This document shows, piece after piece, positions 19,628-28,332 of a stretch of 64,000 nt of DNA. The translations under genes were made by a program, and so were the position numbers. Within the stretch, counting starts at the first letter, position 1. Every line of letters starts with the position of its first letter. Under the pieces are notes generated by a model that had not been told where the DNA came from, did not search any database, and worked only from the letters and a program-made list of their open reading frames with translations. The stretch comes from Collimonas arenae. GTDB taxonomy: Bacteria; Pseudomonadota; Gammaproteobacteria; Burkholderiales; Burkholderiaceae_D. The DNA lies in contig NZ_CP009962.1 of the NCBI RefSeq assembly GCF_000786695.1, forward strand, positions 3,100,001 to 3,164,000, given 5' to 3'.

Positions 19628-19887
19628 GGTTTCTCCTGTTGGAAATGCAGCGGCGAGCACCGCTGCATGCGCTCCCCCATCGGGAAGACCGTATCGGGAA
19701 GACCGTTATGAATATGAAATATCAGCGGTAAATCGTAGCATGAAACAGTGCAAACGATACAAGCGAACGCCAACGCGGGACTTGATATTATTGGGTGCGT
19801 AACTGTTGACCGCCGCTCGGACCGACGGTTCGCGATCGCATCAAAACCGCAAAAAAATCTACGAATCCGTGCAATCGACAACCGATT

Positions 19888-20112
19888 CTATGATTGCGAA
19901 TCAATCCAGATTTTGGACCATTCGATGCCGAGATTTTGCGCGTCGGTCTCGCTTGCCGCCACGATCGGGGGCTTGAAGACCTGTTCAATTGCTCTGTCGG
20001 GACCTGATATCGCTACCATCACGATGAGTACTTCGAAGTTGCCGTTGGCAAGGGAATTGATTTTCAGCGAGTACCTGAAATTTCCGCGTTCACGCTGTGT
20101 TGCGAATAACAT
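19888..20112 (-). CDS. Small hypothetical protein (74 aa)
   Basis: Not recognised. The pattern (short basic start, beta-rich middle, then AQNLGIEWSKIWIDSQ at the end) looks like a compact folded domain. The ribosome site is weak (AGTGG about ten bases upstream). An open frame on the other strand covers the same bases but has poorer composition. Called on composition and its neighbouring small gene only. Confidence 0.45.
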   Translation of the reverse strand: MLFATQRERGNFRYSLKINSLANGNFEVLIVMVAISGPDRAIEQVFKPPIVAASETDAQNLGIEWSKIWIDSQS

Positions 20113-20185
20113 AAACTTAAACCACTGAATAATTCCAAACGCGTTTGATACTTGCTGCTATAACACCATCTTTAAACCAGCCTGA

Positions 20186-20371
20186 TCAAGCTTCCTCTAC
20201 TTCGCGCTTGGCAGGTGTTACATAGATATCGATACACCTGAAAGTGTCGGCGTAACGTTTGGGATCACCGCCGGCTTCCAGGCTTTTCTTGAACTCCTGC
20301 GCTTCAGCCGTACTGTCGAATTCGTAAGCAAGCCCCTTAAAAATGACGGTCGCTTCATTAAGCCTAACCAT
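20186..20371 (-). CDS. Small hypothetical protein (61 aa)
   Basis: Strong start: GGAG six bases before ATG. Acidic/basic alternating small protein (AEAQEFKKSLEAGGDPKRY) with no membrane segment. Lies just upstream of the 74-residue ORF on the same strand and may be co-transcribed. Function unknown. Confidence 0.65.
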   Translation of the reverse strand: MVRLNEATVIFKGLAYEFDSTAEAQEFKKSLEAGGDPKRYADTFRCIDIYVTPAKREVEEA

Positions 20372-20820
20372 TACAATCTCCTTTGATGTGTATTGAAAGG
20401 AAGAGCTATCCTAGCACCGCTAAGAGTATCCTTTTGCCCCTTATTGCAAGAAAAAGTAACGACACTTGCCTTGTCGTTCACGCATGCCGTCGATACTTGC
20501 AGGGCCTGAAAAATCAACGAATACGCAACGCCACGACAAGAATGCCAAATCGACGCCGCCATTTGCAGCGGCCCGTTTGGTCAGATTGATATTACGCTTT
20601 TGAAGTTCCCTCTTGAACTGTCATTATTGGCAGTGATTTGTACTTGCGCGACAATGCCTTCAGGACCGACTGACAAGGTTCCGCGCGTTACTGCCTCACA
20701 GACTTATTCACTGTCGTCGACGAAACGGCATCTGTCAAAGAGTCAAATGTTATTGAATTGTTGAGTCTCATCACAAAAGACTAAAGAAGCATCCCGCCAC
20801 CCGGAAAAATGCGGCACAAA
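20372..20820. other. Gene-free stretch
   Basis: About 450 bases. Short frames exist on both strands but none has a ribosome site or convincing composition. It must contain the promoter of the 61-residue gene; otherwise I see nothing in it. Confidence 0.5.
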
Positions 20821-20856
20821 AAAGAAAGAGCCCCGCCATGACGGGGCTCTTTCTTT
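20821..20856. terminator. Strong bidirectional terminator (15-bp stem)
   Basis: Perfect 15-bp stem beginning AAAGAAAGAGCCCCG with a 6-base loop and a T-rich right arm. It lies just beyond the stop of the periplasmic protein gene on the minus strand. Confidence 0.92.
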
Positions 20857-20907
20857 ACAGCTTGCGCTTCGCGGCCGGCATCTGCAATTTGCCGCACCGC
20901 AAAAAAA

Positions 20908-21477
20908 CTACTGGATTTTTTCGGGTGTCACTTCGGGTACCGCAACAGGCGCAGCTTCTGCCTCTTTCGGCTCCGGCTCATCCGCTACTTGATAAGAAGG
21001 ATCACGCACCCAGCGGCTCAGGTCCTTGGCGATGGCGGCAGCGCTGCGGTCGAGAATGGTGCAAGTTCCCTTGAAGGCGCCGAACATGCCGCCAACAGAC
21101 CAGCGATTGATCTTGGTATGACGCAGTACTTTACCGTCAGCGTCGAGCAGATCGGCTGCGACTGTAATGGCTTTCGGACCGCTCCATGCTCCACCGCCAA
21201 CGCCCAGTACATGCGTAATCTGCAAGCGCAGCAAGTTTGCGCCGGCTGCATCGGCACCTGTAGCGACCGTACCATCGCCACCCTTGTTCAACTTGGCCAG
21301 TACCGGGCCGACACGATGCGACAACATGTTCTCGATCTGGCACTCTTGCTTGACCTTTTCAACCACCCCGGCGTCCGGATGATAAGTCACCGGCACTTCC
21401 AGCAACGTGCCGCCAGCGCCAGCAAAAGCAACTGTGCAGTAACTCATCAGGCCAATCAAAAAAAGCTTTTTCATCAA
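20908..21477 (-). CDS. Hypothetical periplasmic protein (189 aa)
   Basis: Signal peptide (KKLFLIGLMSYCTVAFAGA) and a mature domain with two Cys residues (KQECQ and KGTCT), alternating beta segments and a conserved-looking NLLRLQITHVLGVGGGAWSGPK. The C-terminus is an acidic Pro/Ala tail (EPEPKEAEAAPVAVPEV), probably disordered. AGGAAA precedes the ATG. Resembles small envelope proteins of the DUF4410 kind, but I am not sure. It stands alone with a strong terminator behind it. Confidence 0.65.
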   Translation of the reverse strand: MMKKLFLIGLMSYCTVAFAGAGGTLLEVPVTYHPDAGVVEKVKQECQIENMLSHRVGPVLAKLNKGGDGTVATGADAAGANLLRLQITHVLGVGGGAWSGPKAITVAADLLDADGKVLRHTKINRWSVGGMFGAFKGTCTILDRSAAAIAKDLSRWVRDPSYQVADEPEPKEAEAAPVAVPEVTPEKIQ

Positions 21478-21595
21478 TATTTCCTAGGGAGTGAGATAAA
21501 AGATAACATCTTGTCGATAATACACCGCCGGCATTGTACAGCGTTGCAAGATGAACACTTGTTCCCAAAGGAAATAAATCTATCCGAAGGCCGGA

Positions 21596-22366
21596 TTACT
21601 GCCGCACCATTGACCGCACCATGCCGGCAAATTGCTCCAGGTCATTGGCTGCCAGATCCGATACCGTCCAATAATTCATGCCATCCCAGGTCCAGCGCAC
21701 CAGATGAAAGCCTTGCCTGTTTTGCAACTGCGGCGGCGCATCGCGGTCGGTGGTGGGCCATATATACAGATTGATCGGATGCTTCGCATGTCGGTAGACC
21801 AACGCCGCCACCGGCCGGCCGCCAAGATAATCGAGACGGCCGCCCACCAGCGGAAACCCCTGGGGCGCCAGATCGACAACAGGCGGAGAAAAATTCAGTT
21901 TGCCGTTAAACCAGGGCTTGACCGTGTGCTGGTCGGTCGAGACCACGTCCGACAGGTGATCGACCTGGAGCGAGCGCACATGGCTGGCGACCACTTCGTC
22001 GGTGAGTTTGTCCTGGTCTGACGGCAGATTAAGATACAGGCCGACGCTCCAGGCCAGCGCCAGCATTGTCGCCATGGCGGCGCCGAAATTGCGCCAGTTG
22101 AAGTTATTCCAGCCCAAATGCCAAAACCTGGTGCTGACCGTATCCTGCGGCAAGGCGGCGATGATGCGCTCCGCCAGATGCGGCGGCGCATCAAAATAGC
22201 TGGCCTCTTTTTTAAAGCGCGCGCTGACGATACGCTGTGCCGCATATTCGCGCTGGCAATCAGCGCAACCATCCAGATGACGCTGGATTTCAAGCGTCTC
22301 GACTATGCCTAGTTCCTGGTCTGCAAAGGCGGGCAATAGCTCCAGTACTTCCTGATGATCCATCAT
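21596..22366 (-). CDS. Anti-sigma factor, zinc-finger type (256 aa)
   Basis: Binds and inhibits the ECF sigma factor encoded just upstream. The N-terminal anti-sigma domain has the HLDGCADC (HxxxCxxC) zinc motif; a single membrane segment (FGAAMATMLALAWSVGLYL) follows, then a periplasmic domain of about 140 residues that should receive the stress signal. Its start overlaps the sigma stop by four bases (ATGA), so the pair is translationally coupled. The zinc motif suggests a redox or envelope cue, as in ChrR/RsrA relatives. Confidence 0.88.
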   Translation of the reverse strand: MMDHQEVLELLPAFADQELGIVETLEIQRHLDGCADCQREYAAQRIVSARFKKEASYFDAPPHLAERIIAALPQDTVSTRFWHLGWNNFNWRNFGAAMATMLALAWSVGLYLNLPSDQDKLTDEVVASHVRSLQVDHLSDVVSTDQHTVKPWFNGKLNFSPPVVDLAPQGFPLVGGRLDYLGGRPVAALVYRHAKHPINLYIWPTTDRDAPPQLQNRQGFHLVRWTWDGMNYWTVSDLAANDLEQFAGMVRSMVRQ

Positions 22367-22935
22367 CGCTCCTGCCTCGACGGCGCAACCGGCGCTGCAC
22401 TGGTTGGCGCCAGAATCGTCGCCAGCAATTTACGGCCACGGCCGAGGCGCGACATGACGGTGCCGATCGGTATGCCGACAATTGCAGCGATTTGCTTATA
22501 CGACAGTTCTTCCAGCTCGCGCATTACCATCACCTCGCGAAATTCCAGCGGCAAAGCTTGCAGCGCCTGCTGCAGCTGCAGCTCACTGTCTTTGCGCATC
22601 AGCAGCGCCTCCGGATCGTTATCAGCCGCCATCTGGCCGATGACGTCGCCGGGCGCGGCCTGATGTAACTCCTCATCAAACGACGTTTCCTGACGCTGTT
22701 TCTGGCTGCCCTGATACCAATTGTAAAAGGTATTACGCACAATCGTCAGAAGCCAGGCGCGGCCATCTTCGCCGTGAAAGCCGTCGAAGAACCTGAAAGC
22801 GCGCAGATAGGCCTCTTGCACCACGTCCTCTGCATCCTGGCGGTTGCGCGTGAGCCAACATGCCAGGTTGAACGCCGAGTTCAGGTGCGGCAACACCACA
22901 GTTTGGAACCGCTTCTTTTTTATCGAGTCGCTCAT
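22363..22935 (-). CDS. ECF RNA polymerase sigma factor (190 aa)
   Basis: Sigma region 2 (DAEDVVQEAYLRAFRFFDGFHG) with the core-binding and -10 recognition helices, and region 4 (LPLEFREVMVMRELEELSYKQIAAIVGIPIGTVMSRLGRGR) ending in the -35 helix-turn-helix. No region 1 or 3, as expected for ECF. Divergent from the phosphoesterase and cupredoxin genes across a 150-base gap that contains GGAATA followed about 20 bases later by CGGTAT, a possible ECF promoter. Confidence 0.93.
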   Translation of the reverse strand: MSDSIKKKRFQTVVLPHLNSAFNLACWLTRNRQDAEDVVQEAYLRAFRFFDGFHGEDGRAWLLTIVRNTFYNWYQGSQKQRQETSFDEELHQAAPGDVIGQMAADNDPEALLMRKDSELQLQQALQALPLEFREVMVMRELEELSYKQIAAIVGIPIGTVMSRLGRGRKLLATILAPTSAAPVAPSRQER

Positions 22936-23087
22936 TCACGCGTTTCCAGGGTTCATGCAACACAAGACCGCCGACACGAAGAATATATTCCCGAAAATAA
23001 AAATAAAAGCGGGAATAAATGAAAGGGTACACCGGTATAGGGTTTTGTCGATCAAGTGATCGCCATAACACGGACCACGGAGGGATC

Positions 23088-24008
23088 ATGAAACCTACCC
23101 AAACCAGCGCCAATGCCGTCAGTCGCCGCAACTTCCTCAAACTGGCAGGAATGGGCGGCGCCATCTACGTTTCCGGCCTGAGCGGCTGGGCCAGCGCCGC
23201 CGCCCAGCCCGGGATGCAGAACGAAGACTTCTTTTTCGTCCAGTTGTCCGATACTCACTGGGGCTTTGAAGGCGCCCCCAACCCGGATGCCCACGGCACC
23301 TTGAAAAAAGCCGTGGCGGCGGTGAACAGCCTGGAGCAGATGCCGGATTTTATCGTCTTCACCGGCGACCTGACGCATACCACCGACGATCCGCAAGAGC
23401 GCCGCACACGGCTGCGCGAATTCAAGGAGATCGTCTCCGAGCTCAAGGTAAAGACTGTTCATTTCATGCCCGGCGAACACGATGCCTCGCTAGACCATGG
23501 CGAGGCCTATCAGGAATTTTTCGGTAAAACACACTACAGCTTCTCCCATAAAGGCGTCAATTTCATCGTCATCGACAACGTCTCCGATCCCACCGGCAGC
23601 ATTGGCGAGACCCAGCTGGCCTGGCTGGCCGATGAACTGAAGCAATTGCCGCCGGACGCCCGCATCGTGGTTTTCACGCATCGTCCATTATTCGACCTGT
23701 ATCCGCAATGGGACTGGGCCACACGCGACGGCGCCAAGGCAGTGGAACTCCTGCTGACACATGCGAACGTGACCGTGTTCTACGGCCATATCCATCAGGA
23801 GCATCACCACATGACCGGCCATATCGCCCATCATGCAGCGAAGTCTCTGATCTTTCCCTTGCCGGCGCCGGGTTCCCAACCCAAGCGCACGCCGCTTCCA
23901 TGGGACGACACCTATCCCTATCGCGGCCTCGGCTTTCGGCAAGTGAACACCACAGTGGCACAGCCGATGATCTACAAGCTGATTGAACTACCGGTACTGA
24001 AAGGCTGA
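23088..24008 (+). CDS. Tat-exported metallophosphoesterase (306 aa)
   Basis: Dinuclear-metal phosphoesterase with the calcineurin-type ladder LSDTHW, FTGDLTH, PGEHD (GNHD variant), VFTHRP and YGHIHQEHH. The N-terminus carries a twin-arginine signal (SRRNFLKLAGMGGAIYVSG), so it folds with metals before export to the periplasm. GGAGGG precedes ATG 23088; the longer frame from 23019 has no ribosome site. The cupredoxin gene begins two bases after its stop. Substrate unknown; icc/CpdA-like enzymes cleave cyclic or ester phosphates. Confidence 0.88.
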   Translation: MKPTQTSANAVSRRNFLKLAGMGGAIYVSGLSGWASAAAQPGMQNEDFFFVQLSDTHWGFEGAPNPDAHGTLKKAVAAVNSLEQMPDFIVFTGDLTHTTDDPQERRTRLREFKEIVSELKVKTVHFMPGEHDASLDHGEAYQEFFGKTHYSFSHKGVNFIVIDNVSDPTGSIGETQLAWLADELKQLPPDARIVVFTHRPLFDLYPQWDWATRDGAKAVELLLTHANVTVFYGHIHQEHHHMTGHIAHHAAKSLIFPLPAPGSQPKRTPLPWDDTYPYRGLGFRQVNTTVAQPMIYKLIELPVLKG

Positions 24009-24010
24009 TC

Positions 24011-24373
24011 ATGAACCTCCTCCACAAACGCCGGCTGCTGCTGGCAAGTATGGCTGCCAGCAGCCTTGCCGCCACCGGGCTGGTGCTGGCGCAATCGCAA
24101 GAACGGGTAATCAAAATCGTCGCCAAGAAATTCGATTTCACTCCGGGCGAGATCCGTTTGAAAAAAAATGTACCGGTGACGCTCGAATTCACCACGCTCG
24201 ATGTGGTCATGGGCTTCAACTTGCCAGACTTTGCCGTACGCACGGATATCCTTCCCGGCACCACCTCACGCTTGCGCTTCACGCCGGACAAGACCGGCGA
24301 ATTTGCCTTTCATTGCGACGTATTCTGCGGTTCCGGACACGAAAGCATGACTGGCGCTGTGTTCGTTACCTGA
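24011..24373 (+). CDS. Periplasmic cupredoxin with CuA-like loop (120 aa)
   Basis: Signal peptide (LLLASMAASSLAATGLVLAQ) then a cupredoxin fold. The ligand loop HCDVFCGSGHESM gives Cys102, Cys106, His110 and Met113 with exactly the CuA spacing of cytochrome oxidase subunit II, but the first CuA histidine position is Met67 (DVVMGF) and the bridging Glu is Val104. It may bind one copper or act in copper delivery rather than as a classical CuA electron carrier. Operon with the phosphoesterase, opposite an ECF sigma/anti-sigma pair. Confidence 0.85.
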   Translation: MNLLHKRRLLLASMAASSLAATGLVLAQSQERVIKIVAKKFDFTPGEIRLKKNVPVTLEFTTLDVVMGFNLPDFAVRTDILPGTTSRLRFTPDKTGEFAFHCDVFCGSGHESMTGAVFVT

Positions 24374-24395
24374 GTCGGCGCGGGCTTCCATGCCA

Positions 24396-24989
24396 TCAGG
24401 GATGTATTTTTTTATGCTCGCTCAGCATCTGGGTGAAGGCCGCGATCCGCTTGGCCCTGGTTTCGGCCTTTTTCGCGGTTTGAATCCTGAACAGAACGGC
24501 GTAGCGGTTTTGTGAATCAAGCGTAGTAAAAAATGCCTGTGCGGCAGCGTTTTCATCGAGCGCCAGCTGCAAATCATCGGGTACCGTCGAGGTGCGGGCG
24601 GAGTCATAGGCGGCATCCCAACGGCCATCGGCCTTTGCCCGCTCTACCTCGTCGTGCCCCGGCGGCTGCATCTGACCCGACGCAATCAGGGCCAGCGCCT
24701 TATCCCGATTGATCTTTGACCAAATGCTGCGCGCCGAGCGTGGCGTGAATCGTTGCAGCCAATGCTCCGCATCGTCACTCTTCCGCTGGCCGTCTATCCA
24801 GCCGTAACACAAAGCCGACTCCAGCGCGTCTGGATGGGATACGGAGGCACGCTCCGCATTTTTCTTGGCCAAGCGTAGCCATACCCCGGGCGACGTGCCA
24901 TGGTTCTTTTTCAGCCACGCCACCCAGGCCTTGCGGTCATCAAACCGCAATATCGATACCTCTTCAGTTGAAGTGCGATCTCGGCTCAT
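24396..24989 (-). CDS. YdeI/OmpD-associated family protein (197 aa)
   Basis: The family signature is clear: SHPDALESALCYGWIDGQRKSDDAEHWLQRFTPRSARSIWSKINR, followed by a C-terminal Lys/Arg-rich helix. Members are cytosolic and some protect against bacteriocins or antimicrobial peptides; the reaction is not established. AGGAAA precedes the ATG. Divergent from the MarR regulator across 220 bases that contain a MarR-type inverted repeat, so it may belong to the same regulon. Confidence 0.85.
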   Translation of the reverse strand: MSRDRTSTEEVSILRFDDRKAWVAWLKKNHGTSPGVWLRLAKKNAERASVSHPDALESALCYGWIDGQRKSDDAEHWLQRFTPRSARSIWSKINRDKALALIASGQMQPPGHDEVERAKADGRWDAAYDSARTSTVPDDLQLALDENAAAQAFFTTLDSQNRYAVLFRIQTAKKAETRAKRIAAFTQMLSEHKKIHP

Positions 24990-25130
24990 AGTCTTTTCCT
25001 GCGCGAATAGGAGTTATCGGGAGTTGTCCATTATTGTCACCTATTTTCCAAATGGCAATATACGACATGTGCGCCCGACTTTCACTTTGCATGCAAATGC
25101 CCGCGCATCCGACGCCATCTATGCCTTGGA

Positions 25131-25157
25131 AAAATATATCGTAATATGATATATTTT
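25131..25157. promoter_or_regulatory. Perfect inverted repeat, likely MarR operator
   Basis: AAAATATATC-GTAATAT-GATATATTTT: 10-bp perfect arms, 7-base spacer, 53 bases before the MarR start and about 140 bases from the divergent YdeI gene. Size and symmetry fit a MarR dimer site, and it overlaps the likely promoter. Confidence 0.7.
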
Positions 25158-25209
25158 CAACCTTCGTCAAATCCCCCTCTTCCCAATACGACGGTTATCG
25201 CCCCACCCA

Positions 25210-25617
25210 ATGCCAAGTTCATCCCTATCAAAACAGGACTTCGAAGCCTTGTCCGCCTTCCGTTACCAACTGCGCAAGTTCTTGCGCTTTAGCGAAGAAG
25301 CCGCGCAGGCAGAAGGCGTCACGCCGCAACAGTATCTGTTGCTGCTGCATGTCAAAGGGTCCCCTGGCCGCGAGTGGGCCAGCGTCGGCGAGCTTGCCGA
25401 ACGCCTGCAGTCGCAGCATCACAGCGTAGTCGCCCTGATATCCCGCTGTGAAAAACTGAAGCTGGTACAGCGCCGGACCAGCGAGATCGATCGACGCCAG
25501 GTCAATATTCATCTGCTGGCGGACGGCGAGCGTTGTCTGGCCAAACTGGCGGAGCTGCATCACGCCGAATTGAATACCTTGACCGATATTTTCAGAATCC
25601 CTTCCATCAATACCTAG
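25210..25617 (+). CDS. MarR-family transcriptional regulator (135 aa)
   Basis: Winged-helix dimer: N-terminal dimerisation helix (LSAFRYQLRKFLRFSEEAAQAEG), HTH (SVGELAERLQSQHHSVVALISRCEKL) and a wing with the RRTSEIDRRQVNIHLL motif carrying the conserved D-x-R. It is followed eight bases later by the ClC channel gene, with the putative operator upstream, so it probably represses itself and the channel. Confidence 0.9.
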   Translation: MPSSSLSKQDFEALSAFRYQLRKFLRFSEEAAQAEGVTPQQYLLLLHVKGSPGREWASVGELAERLQSQHHSVVALISRCEKLKLVQRRTSEIDRRQVNIHLLADGERCLAKLAELHHAELNTLTDIFRIPSINT

Positions 25618-25625
25618 GTTTGACC

Positions 25626-27386
25626 ATGTCTACGTCCTCCGAGCTACATTCCCACAAACGCGATTTCGCGGCCGACACCCGGCTGCTGCGCATTTCCTTG
25701 ATCGCGGTCGTCATCGGCGGATTCGGCACATTGGCTGCCTACGCCCTGCTGAACCTGATCCGGCTATTCACCAACCTGTTCTTCTACCAATCGCTGTCCT
25801 TCGCCGTACGTTCGCCGGCGGGTAATCATCTCGGCCTGTGGGTCATCCTGCTGCCTGTGCTGGGTGGTTTGATCGTGGGCTTGATCGCACGTTTCGGCTC
25901 TGAAAAAATCCGCGGCCATGGCATTCCCGAAGCGATCGAAGCCATCCTGTTCGGCAAGAGCAAGATGTCAGCCAAGGTCGCCATTCTCAAGCCACTGTCG
26001 TCCGGCATCGTGATCGGCAGCGGCGGCCCTTTCGGCGCAGAAGGACCCATCATCATGACCGGCGGCGCTATCGGCTCGCTGATCGCCCAGCTTTTTCATC
26101 TTACTGCGGCGGAGCGCAAAACCTTGCTGGTCGCCGGCGCCGCAGCCGGCATGACCGCAGTGTTCGGTACGCCGATAGCTGCAGTGCTGCTGGCAGTCGA
26201 ACTGTTGCTGTTCGAATTGCGTCCACGCAGTCTGCTACCAGTGATCGTGGCGTGCGCCGTCGCCGGCTTCACGCGCCCGCTGCTGCTTGATTCTGGTCCT
26301 CTGTTCCCTTTGCAGACGCACGAAATCGGTCTCAGCGCCCTGTTTTCATGCGCGGTAGCAGGCATTCTCGGCGGCGCCTTGTCTGCGTTGATGTCAACCG
26401 CCTTGTACCGCGTTGAAGATATTTTCAGCAAACTGCCGATCCATTGGATGTGGTGGCCGGCGCTGGGCGGCATCGCAGTCGGCATAGGCGGCTATTTTGA
26501 ACCGCGCGCACTTGGCGTCGGCTACGACGTCATCGGCGATCTGCTCGACGGCAACCTGGCCTTGCAATTGGCCTTGAGCCTGCTGCTGGTCAAAGCGGTT
26601 ATCTGGGTCATCGCGCTGGGTTCCGGCACTTCTGGCGGTGTCCTGGCGCCGTTATTGATCATCGGCGCCGGCCTCGGCACCGTACTGGCGCCGGTACTTC
26701 CGGGCGGCGACGCGCATTTATGGCCGCTGGTATGCATGGCGGCCGTGCTGGCCGGCGTGCTGGGCGCACCGTTGACCGCTGCCGTATTCGCCTTCGGCCT
26801 GACCCATGACACCAATGCACTGCTACCCCTGTTGCTCACCACCGGCGTTGCCTACGGCTTTACCGTACTGACCATGAAACGCTCAATCATGACGGAAAAA
26901 ATTGCCCGACGCGGCTACCACATCTATCGTGAATATGGCGTCGATCCGCTGGAGCGCCAGCATGTCGATGAAGTAATGAGCCACACGGTGGCCTCGATCC
27001 CGGCCAACCTGACCATTGCCGAAACCCTGGAACGCTATTTCGGCGCGCAACAGGTGCATCGCTGCTATCCGGTGGTCGACGAAGCACAAGGTTTGATGGG
27101 AATGGTCGAACGCAGCAGTTTCGGCCCGCAAGTCGATGGCGGCAATCCATTGACAACCTTGTTCAATCCCGCGCACAAGCACATCACAGACAGCCTGGTG
27201 GCCCTGCCTTCCGAAACCTGCCGCATCGCGGCGGCGCGAATGGCGACACATCATCTCGAACGGCTACCTGTAATCAGCGACCTGCAAAGCCGGCGTCTGA
27301 TAGGCATCATCAGCCGCAGCGATCTGATCAAGCCATCGCGCCTGTTTTTCGACGAAGAGCAAAAACGCGAACGCCTATTGAGCTAA
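25626..27386 (+). CDS. ClC-family chloride channel/transporter with CBS domains (586 aa)
   Basis: Membrane part of about 430 residues with ClC motifs: GSGGPFGAEGP (with the gating-type Glu), a central GTPIAAVLLAVELL, and GSGTSGGVLAPLLIIGAGLG for the second anion-binding loop. A C-terminal CBS pair (from about VDEVMSHTVASIP to IGIISRSDLI) likely senses nucleotides. I start at ATG 25626, after the MarR stop; the longer frame from 25533 overlaps marR. Likely H+/Cl- or H+/F- exchange; the GSGxP-type filter argues against a dedicated Fluc-like fluoride ClC. Converges with the dehalogenase, five bases apart. Confidence 0.92.
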   Translation: MSTSSELHSHKRDFAADTRLLRISLIAVVIGGFGTLAAYALLNLIRLFTNLFFYQSLSFAVRSPAGNHLGLWVILLPVLGGLIVGLIARFGSEKIRGHGIPEAIEAILFGKSKMSAKVAILKPLSSGIVIGSGGPFGAEGPIIMTGGAIGSLIAQLFHLTAAERKTLLVAGAAAGMTAVFGTPIAAVLLAVELLLFELRPRSLLPVIVACAVAGFTRPLLLDSGPLFPLQTHEIGLSALFSCAVAGILGGALSALMSTALYRVEDIFSKLPIHWMWWPALGGIAVGIGGYFEPRALGVGYDVIGDLLDGNLALQLALSLLLVKAVIWVIALGSGTSGGVLAPLLIIGAGLGTVLAPVLPGGDAHLWPLVCMAAVLAGVLGAPLTAAVFAFGLTHDTNALLPLLLTTGVAYGFTVLTMKRSIMTEKIARRGYHIYREYGVDPLERQHVDEVMSHTVASIPANLTIAETLERYFGAQQVHRCYPVVDEAQGLMGMVERSSFGPQVDGGNPLTTLFNPAHKHITDSLVALPSETCRIAAARMATHHLERLPVISDLQSRRLIGIISRSDLIKPSRLFFDEEQKRERLLS

Positions 27387-27391
27387 ACGCC

Positions 27392-28081
27392 TCAACCCGC
27401 GCCAATCCGCTCTTCGAACCAGTGCACCAACTGGTCCAGCCCGGCCACGACATGGTCGGGGGACTGGCCAAGCTCGTCAAAGGGATTGCCTGCGCGATTG
27501 ATCCAGCACACCGGATAGCCGAAATGGCGCGCACCGGATGCATCCCAGGCATTTGAGGAAACAAACAGAATCGCTGACCGATCCTGCTGCAGCTGATCTT
27601 CGGCCAGCTTGTACACGCTGTGGTGCGGCTTGAAGATTTGCGCGCTGTCAGCGCTGATCAGATGCTGAAAGCGGTGCGCAAGGCCGGATGCCGTCACAAC
27701 GCTGCGAATGGAATGCGCGGAGCCGTTAGATAAAATGGCGAGCGGCATATGCATCGCCTGTAGCCTGTCCAGCGCCTCCGGCACCTCAGGATACGGCTTG
27801 ATCTTCAGATATGCATCGCAAAGCGCCATGCGCGCGGCATCGTCCAGAGGCAATGTCAAATATCTGGATGTGAAGAGCAAGGCATCGCGCGTTGCCTGCT
27901 CAAAATCGACGTACTGCCCCATCAAGCTGCGCAGCCAAGTGTATTCGAGTTGCTTTTGCCTCCAGAGAGTACTGATCTCAAGCCCTCGGCCGGGATGATA
28001 TGTGTCGCACAGTCCCGCTACCGAATGCACATCGTAAAGCGTTCCGTAGAGGTCAAAAACAATACCGCGTATCTTTTCCAT
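27392..28081 (-). CDS. Haloacid dehalogenase type II ((S)-2-haloacid dehalogenase)
   Basis: HAD-fold enzyme that removes halide from 2-haloalkanoic acids. Asp nucleophile in FDLYGTLYDVHS, motif II LSNGS, Lys in FKPHHSVYKLAE, and the type II signature SSNAWDASGARHFGY; the length is normal for the family. Physiological substrate uncertain, since many paralogues act on other short acids. A 12-bp perfect palindrome ATATCATGATAT (28142–28153) lies 60 bases before its start and may be an operator. Upstream to 28332 nothing else is visible. Confidence 0.88.
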   Translation of the reverse strand: MEKIRGIVFDLYGTLYDVHSVAGLCDTYHPGRGLEISTLWRQKQLEYTWLRSLMGQYVDFEQATRDALLFTSRYLTLPLDDAARMALCDAYLKIKPYPEVPEALDRLQAMHMPLAILSNGSAHSIRSVVTASGLAHRFQHLISADSAQIFKPHHSVYKLAEDQLQQDRSAILFVSSNAWDASGARHFGYPVCWINRAGNPFDELGQSPDHVVAGLDQLVHWFEERIGAG

Positions 28082-28332
28082 ATGTCATTCCCTTGAAAAA
28101 ATAATTCAGACTTGCAATTGAGAAACCATTGAAATCCGGTAATATCATGATATCGATTTGTCATGAATAGCTATATAACAGCACTCCGTACTCACATTTA
28201 CCAACTAAAAGTCCGGTCAATGACCACAGAATATCCACCGCAAATCTGGAAGCCTAGCGGCAAGTGGCATCGTTGATTAAGAACCTGTATATTTTCCGCC
28301 AATCCGATTGACGCCCGACCCACAGAGCTGAA

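Noticed and set aside
19679..19706. Two adjacent 14-bp copies of ATCGGGAAGACCGT
   Set aside because: Only two copies, no gene or symmetry attached; most likely a simple local duplication.
19489..20128. Overlapping frames on both strands near 19.5–20.1 kb (130 and 126 codons)
   Set aside because: No ribosome sites and Cys/Arg-rich composition; the shorter 74-codon minus frame inside has a more natural sequence.
22733..23164. 143-codon minus-strand frame overlapping the ECF sigma gene and the divergent promoter
   Set aside because: It crosses the sigma N-terminus and the phosphoesterase signal peptide; shadow frame.
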